From the NCBI GenBank assembly GCA_900473795.1, contig UCMT01000008.1, forward strand, positions 62,001-126,000: a stretch of DNA of 64,000 nucleotides, read 5' to 3'. Shown one piece after another: positions 61,573-64,000 of the stretch. This DNA is from Hyphomicrobiales bacterium (lineage in GTDB: Bacteria; Pseudomonadota; Alphaproteobacteria; Rhizobiales; Rhizobiaceae). Under the pieces are notes generated by a model. That model saw only the letters and a program-made list of their open reading frames with translations, made no database searches and had not been told where the DNA came from. Positions within the stretch are counted from its first letter, which is position 1, and every line of letters begins with the position of its first letter. Made by a program: the position numbers and the translations under genes.

Positions 61573-62118
61573 TTGCAACAAATCCCGGCTGATAACTTGG
61601 ACGAAGAACTGATCGAAAGGGCGCAGAGAGGCGACCGGAACGCTTTCGCTCTGCTTGTGGAACGGCACTATGATTTTGTGCATGCCGTTGCGTGGCGCTG
61701 GTCCGGTAATGTCAGCGATGCCGAGGATATTGCGCAGACCGTTTGCCTGAAGCTTGCAAGCGGCATCCGGGCCTTTCGCGGCGCGAGCCGGTTTCGTACC
61801 TGGCTCTATGCGCTGACGCTGAACGCGGCGCGCGACCATCAGCGCAGCCGGACGCGTGAACAGCGCAATGCTGCAAGATTTCTCGCTGATCCGACCAGCG
61901 CTTGCGCCAATGACAATCACGATCAGGTCGAGGCGCTGTGGGAGGCCGTGCGGCAATTGCCCGACAAACAAGGGGACGCGGTGCTCCTGGTGTATGGCGA
62001 GGGGCTCAGCCATTCCGCGGCGGCCGACGTCATGGGATGCTCGGAGGCGACGGTATCCTGGCATGTGCACGAAGCCCGCAAACGCCTGAAGATCCTGCTT
62101 GGCAGGGAGACCGTATGA
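61573..62118 (+). CDS. ECF-type RNA polymerase sigma factor
   Basis: 181 residues taken from a TTG (another TTG nine codons on is possible; no ATG is near). Sigma-2 region about 15-85 (DFVHAVAWRWSGNVSDAEDIAQTVCLKLA) and sigma-4 about 120-175 (LPDKQGDAVLLVYGEGLSHSAAADVMGCSEATVSWHVHEARKRLK) are complete. The stop overlaps the start of the VWA gene (ATGA), so that protein is probably its regulator. The targets are not visible. Confidence 0.85.
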   Translation: MQQIPADNLDEELIERAQRGDRNAFALLVERHYDFVHAVAWRWSGNVSDAEDIAQTVCLKLASGIRAFRGASRFRTWLYALTLNAARDHQRSRTREQRNAARFLADPTSACANDNHDQVEALWEAVRQLPDKQGDAVLLVYGEGLSHSAAADVMGCSEATVSWHVHEARKRLKILLGRETV

Positions 62119-64000
62119 TGAACGACGAACTGAAGAATCTTGGCCACATCACCCCGCCGGCGCCGTCTTCCGAAGCGCGCGCCCGTGCGCTGTCGCTTGC
62201 GATGCAGGCGTTCGACGAGGCGGAAAAAAATTCGACCGCACCCCAAGGAACCGCCGGGTATCGGCGTCAAAGCTCCATATTCAACAGGCTATGGAGCCCC
62301 GTCATGAACAGGAAATTTCTCGCAGGCTCGGCACTTGCCACGCTGCTCGTCGTGCCTGCCGCTGCTTTTCTCACGCTGGAGCTGACGCGCAACGGGTTGC
62401 CGGTGGAGACGAAAACCCCTGAGGTCGCGCTGACCGAAAGCAAGGATGAGAGAGGAGGCGATATCAAAGCTCCAGGGCAATTGAAAAGTGCTGCGGACGT
62501 CCAAAGGCTTCGCGAAGAGGCTGCTGCGCAGCGCTCCCAGGATGCGCTTTCCAAACCCTCGCAGAGCGAAAGCATGGCTGACAAGAAAACACGGTCCGAT
62601 TTTTCTGCTGATGAGGTTGCCGCACTTCTGAAAGAGCAGGATCAACAAGGCCAGGTGAGACAATCTTTCGGTGCGGTACGCCGCGCCGCGCCAATTTCAT
62701 CCGCGGAGCGAACGGATGGCAATGCTCCTGATGCTGAAACATTGTCGCGGCAGGCCCAAGGGGTGATCGCGCCGGCTCCGGTCGTCGAGCAACGAGCCCT
62801 CGGTGAGACGCCCGCAATAGCGCTTAACTCCGACACGGTGCAGCAACCGGAAGAAAATCGCGACCGCTTCACTTCAGCCGAAACCAACCCGGTCAAGAGC
62901 GTCGCCACCGATCCGGTGTCGACCTTCTCGGCGGATGTCGACACGGCTTCCTATTCCTTCGTCCGCAAGGCGCTGATGGCCGGCGAGATGCCGGACCCTG
63001 ACAGCGTGCGCGTCGAGGAGATGATCAATTATTTCCCCTATGACTGGCCGGGTCCGGAAAGCGAAGCCGAGCCGTTCAAGGCGACCGTCACCGTCCTGCC
63101 GACGCCGTGGAATGCCAATACGCGGCTGATGCATGTGGGGATCAAGGGGTATGACGTGGTTGTTGCAACGGCGCCGCGCGCGAACCTGGTGTTCCTGATC
63201 GATGTTTCCGGGTCGATGGACGAGCCCGACAAGCTGCCTCTCCTGAAAAGCGCCTTCCGTCTTCTGGTCGACAAGCTGAAGCCCGAAGATACTGTTTCGA
63301 TTGTCACCTATGCCGGCAATGCCGGCACGGTGCTCGAACCAACGGCGATCAAGGACAAGGCAAAAATCCTTGCGGCGATCGACACGCTTCAGCCGGGCGG
63401 TTCGACGGCCGGAGCGCAGGGGCTGGAGGCGGCCTACGATCTGGCTGAGCGGGCCTTTGTCAAGGGCGGGGTCAACCGGATCATGCTGGCGACCGACGGC
63501 GACTTCAATGTCGGTCCTTCCAGCGACGAGGAACTGAAAGCGACGATCGAGCAGAAGCGCAAGAGCGGCATCTTCCTCTCTGTCCTCGGCTTTGGCCGCG
63601 GCAACTACAACGACGCTCTGATGCAGACGCTGGCGCAGAACGGCAATGGCACGGCGAGCTATATCGATACGCTGGCCGAAGCGCAGAAGTCGCTGGTCGA
63701 GGAGGCGGGGTCGTCGCTCTTCCCGATCGCCAAGGACGTGAAGTTCCAGGTCGAGTTCAATCCGCGTGAGATCGCCGAATACCGGCTGATCGGCTACGAG
63801 ACCCGCGCCATGAAGCGCGAGGACTTCAACAACGACAGCGTCGACGCCGGCGATATCGGCTCCGGCCACCGCGTCACCGCGATCTACGAGATCACCCCGA
63901 AGGGAAGCCCGGCAGTCCTCAACGACGATTTGCGCTACGGCGCGGCGCCGGCGGCGCAGCAGGCCGAACCGGCAGAGAAGTCGGGCGAACTGGCCTTCCT
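62115..64000 (+). CDS. Membrane-anchored von Willebrand A protein (YfbK-like), 3'-truncated by window
   Basis: At least 628 residues, running off the right edge. The first 60 residues are cytoplasmic and polar; one helix follows at about 68-90 (FLAGSALATLLVVPAAAFLTL), then a long Glu/Gln/Ser-rich linker. The YfbK-type domain starts near 265 (FSADVDTASYSFVRKAL, EEMINYF), and the VWA domain has a MIDAS DVSGSM near 363 with the later TDG. Such proteins form metal-dependent assemblies at the membrane. Coupling to the ECF sigma gene suggests that its cytoplasmic N-terminus works as an anti-sigma segment. Confidence 0.8.
   Translation, partial: MMNDELKNLGHITPPAPSSEARARALSLAMQAFDEAEKNSTAPQGTAGYRRQSSIFNRLWSPVMNRKFLAGSALATLLVVPAAAFLTLELTRNGLPVETKTPEVALTESKDERGGDIKAPGQLKSAADVQRLREEAAAQRSQDALSKPSQSESMADKKTRSDFSADEVAALLKEQDQQGQVRQSFGAVRRAAPISSAERTDGNAPDAETLSRQAQGVIAPAPVVEQRALGETPAIALNSDTVQQPEENRDRFTSAETNPVKSVATDPVSTFSADVDTASYSFVRKALMAGEMPDPDSVRVEEMINYFPYDWPGPESEAEPFKATVTVLPTPWNANTRLMHVGIKGYDVVVATAPRANLVFLIDVSGSMDEPDKLPLLKSAFRLLVDKLKPEDTVSIVTYAGNAGTVLEPTAIKDKAKILAAIDTLQPGGSTAGAQGLEAAYDLAERAFVKGGVNRIMLATDGDFNVGPSSDEELKATIEQKRKSGIFLSVLGFGRGNYNDALMQTLAQNGNGTASYIDTLAEAQKSLVEEAGSSLFPIAKDVKFQVEFNPREIAEYRLIGYETRAMKREDFNNDSVDAGDIGSGHRVTAIYEITPKGSPAVLNDDLRYGAAPAAQQAEPAEKSGELAF

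Overview
The window is a chromosome-like piece of an alphaproteobacterium, most probably of the Rhizobiaceae (Rhizobium/Ensifer/Agrobacterium group). The reasons are the high-GC codon use, small rhizobial families (DUF1127, DUF4189, DUF1236, ExoD, DUF1638), a GlxA/GbdR-type regulator, tripartite tricarboxylate transport, and a dense operon layout with no insertion sequence, phage or CRISPR. Both edges cut genes: a CASTOR/POLLUX-type ion channel at the left and a von Willebrand A protein at the right.

Layout. 1-5.9 kb: housekeeping singles (channel, DUF4189, EEP phosphatase, Nudix, PhzF, tRNA-Lys(CTT) with its terminator, two membrane proteins). 6.4-20.7 kb: a catabolic block of unknown substrate. 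It holds a tight six-gene operon (HyuA, HyuB, aminotransferase, uronate-dehydrogenase-like enzyme, FAD oxidoreductase, ThDP enzyme), then a GntR regulator and a D-2-hydroxyacid dehydrogenase on the other strand, and two SDRs divergent from them. The same 11-base site sits at the same place in the two main promoters, so the block looks like one regulon. 20.8-24.2 kb: small envelope proteins and an AT3-SGNH acyltransferase. 24.3-28.2 kb: the sulfate importer sbp-cysT-cysW-cysA. 28.4-32.2 kb: lipoprotein, DUF924, MscS-type channel.

32.4-39.9 kb: a dimethylglycine-dehydrogenase-like FAD/GcvT enzyme, two paralogous tandem-receiver signalling proteins (one a diguanylate cyclase), a GlxA-type regulator with an array of TGCGACA sites, a possible small RNA, and a DUF1127 protein. 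40.1-46.7 kb: tctCBA with its own DctB/DctD-like two-component pair. 46.8-49.2 kb: small protein, LysR regulator, topoisomerase IB.

49.2-60.7 kb is the most interesting part: a methyl-transfer pathway built like those of anaerobes, inside what appears to be an aerobe. It has a non-pyrrolysine MttB-family methyltransferase, a cognate corrinoid protein, a methyl-THF:corrinoid methyltransferase, a MetF/MetV-type methylene-THF reductase pair, a RACo/RamA-type ferredoxin-ASKHA activase, an eight-cysteine Fe-S protein, and unknown partners (PF13769-like, a 108-residue protein, DUF1638). The simplest reading is that methyl groups from a quaternary amine pass to corrinoid, then THF, and are oxidised as C1 units; the FAD/GcvT enzyme at 32.4 kb could process a demethylated product. 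Odd details are an in-frame TGA before a coding-like 36-codon tail that overlaps the next gene by ATGA, and Gly/Arg-rich tails on three of the core proteins. 60.8-64 kb: a DUF2233 protein and an ECF sigma factor translationally coupled to a membrane-anchored VWA protein.
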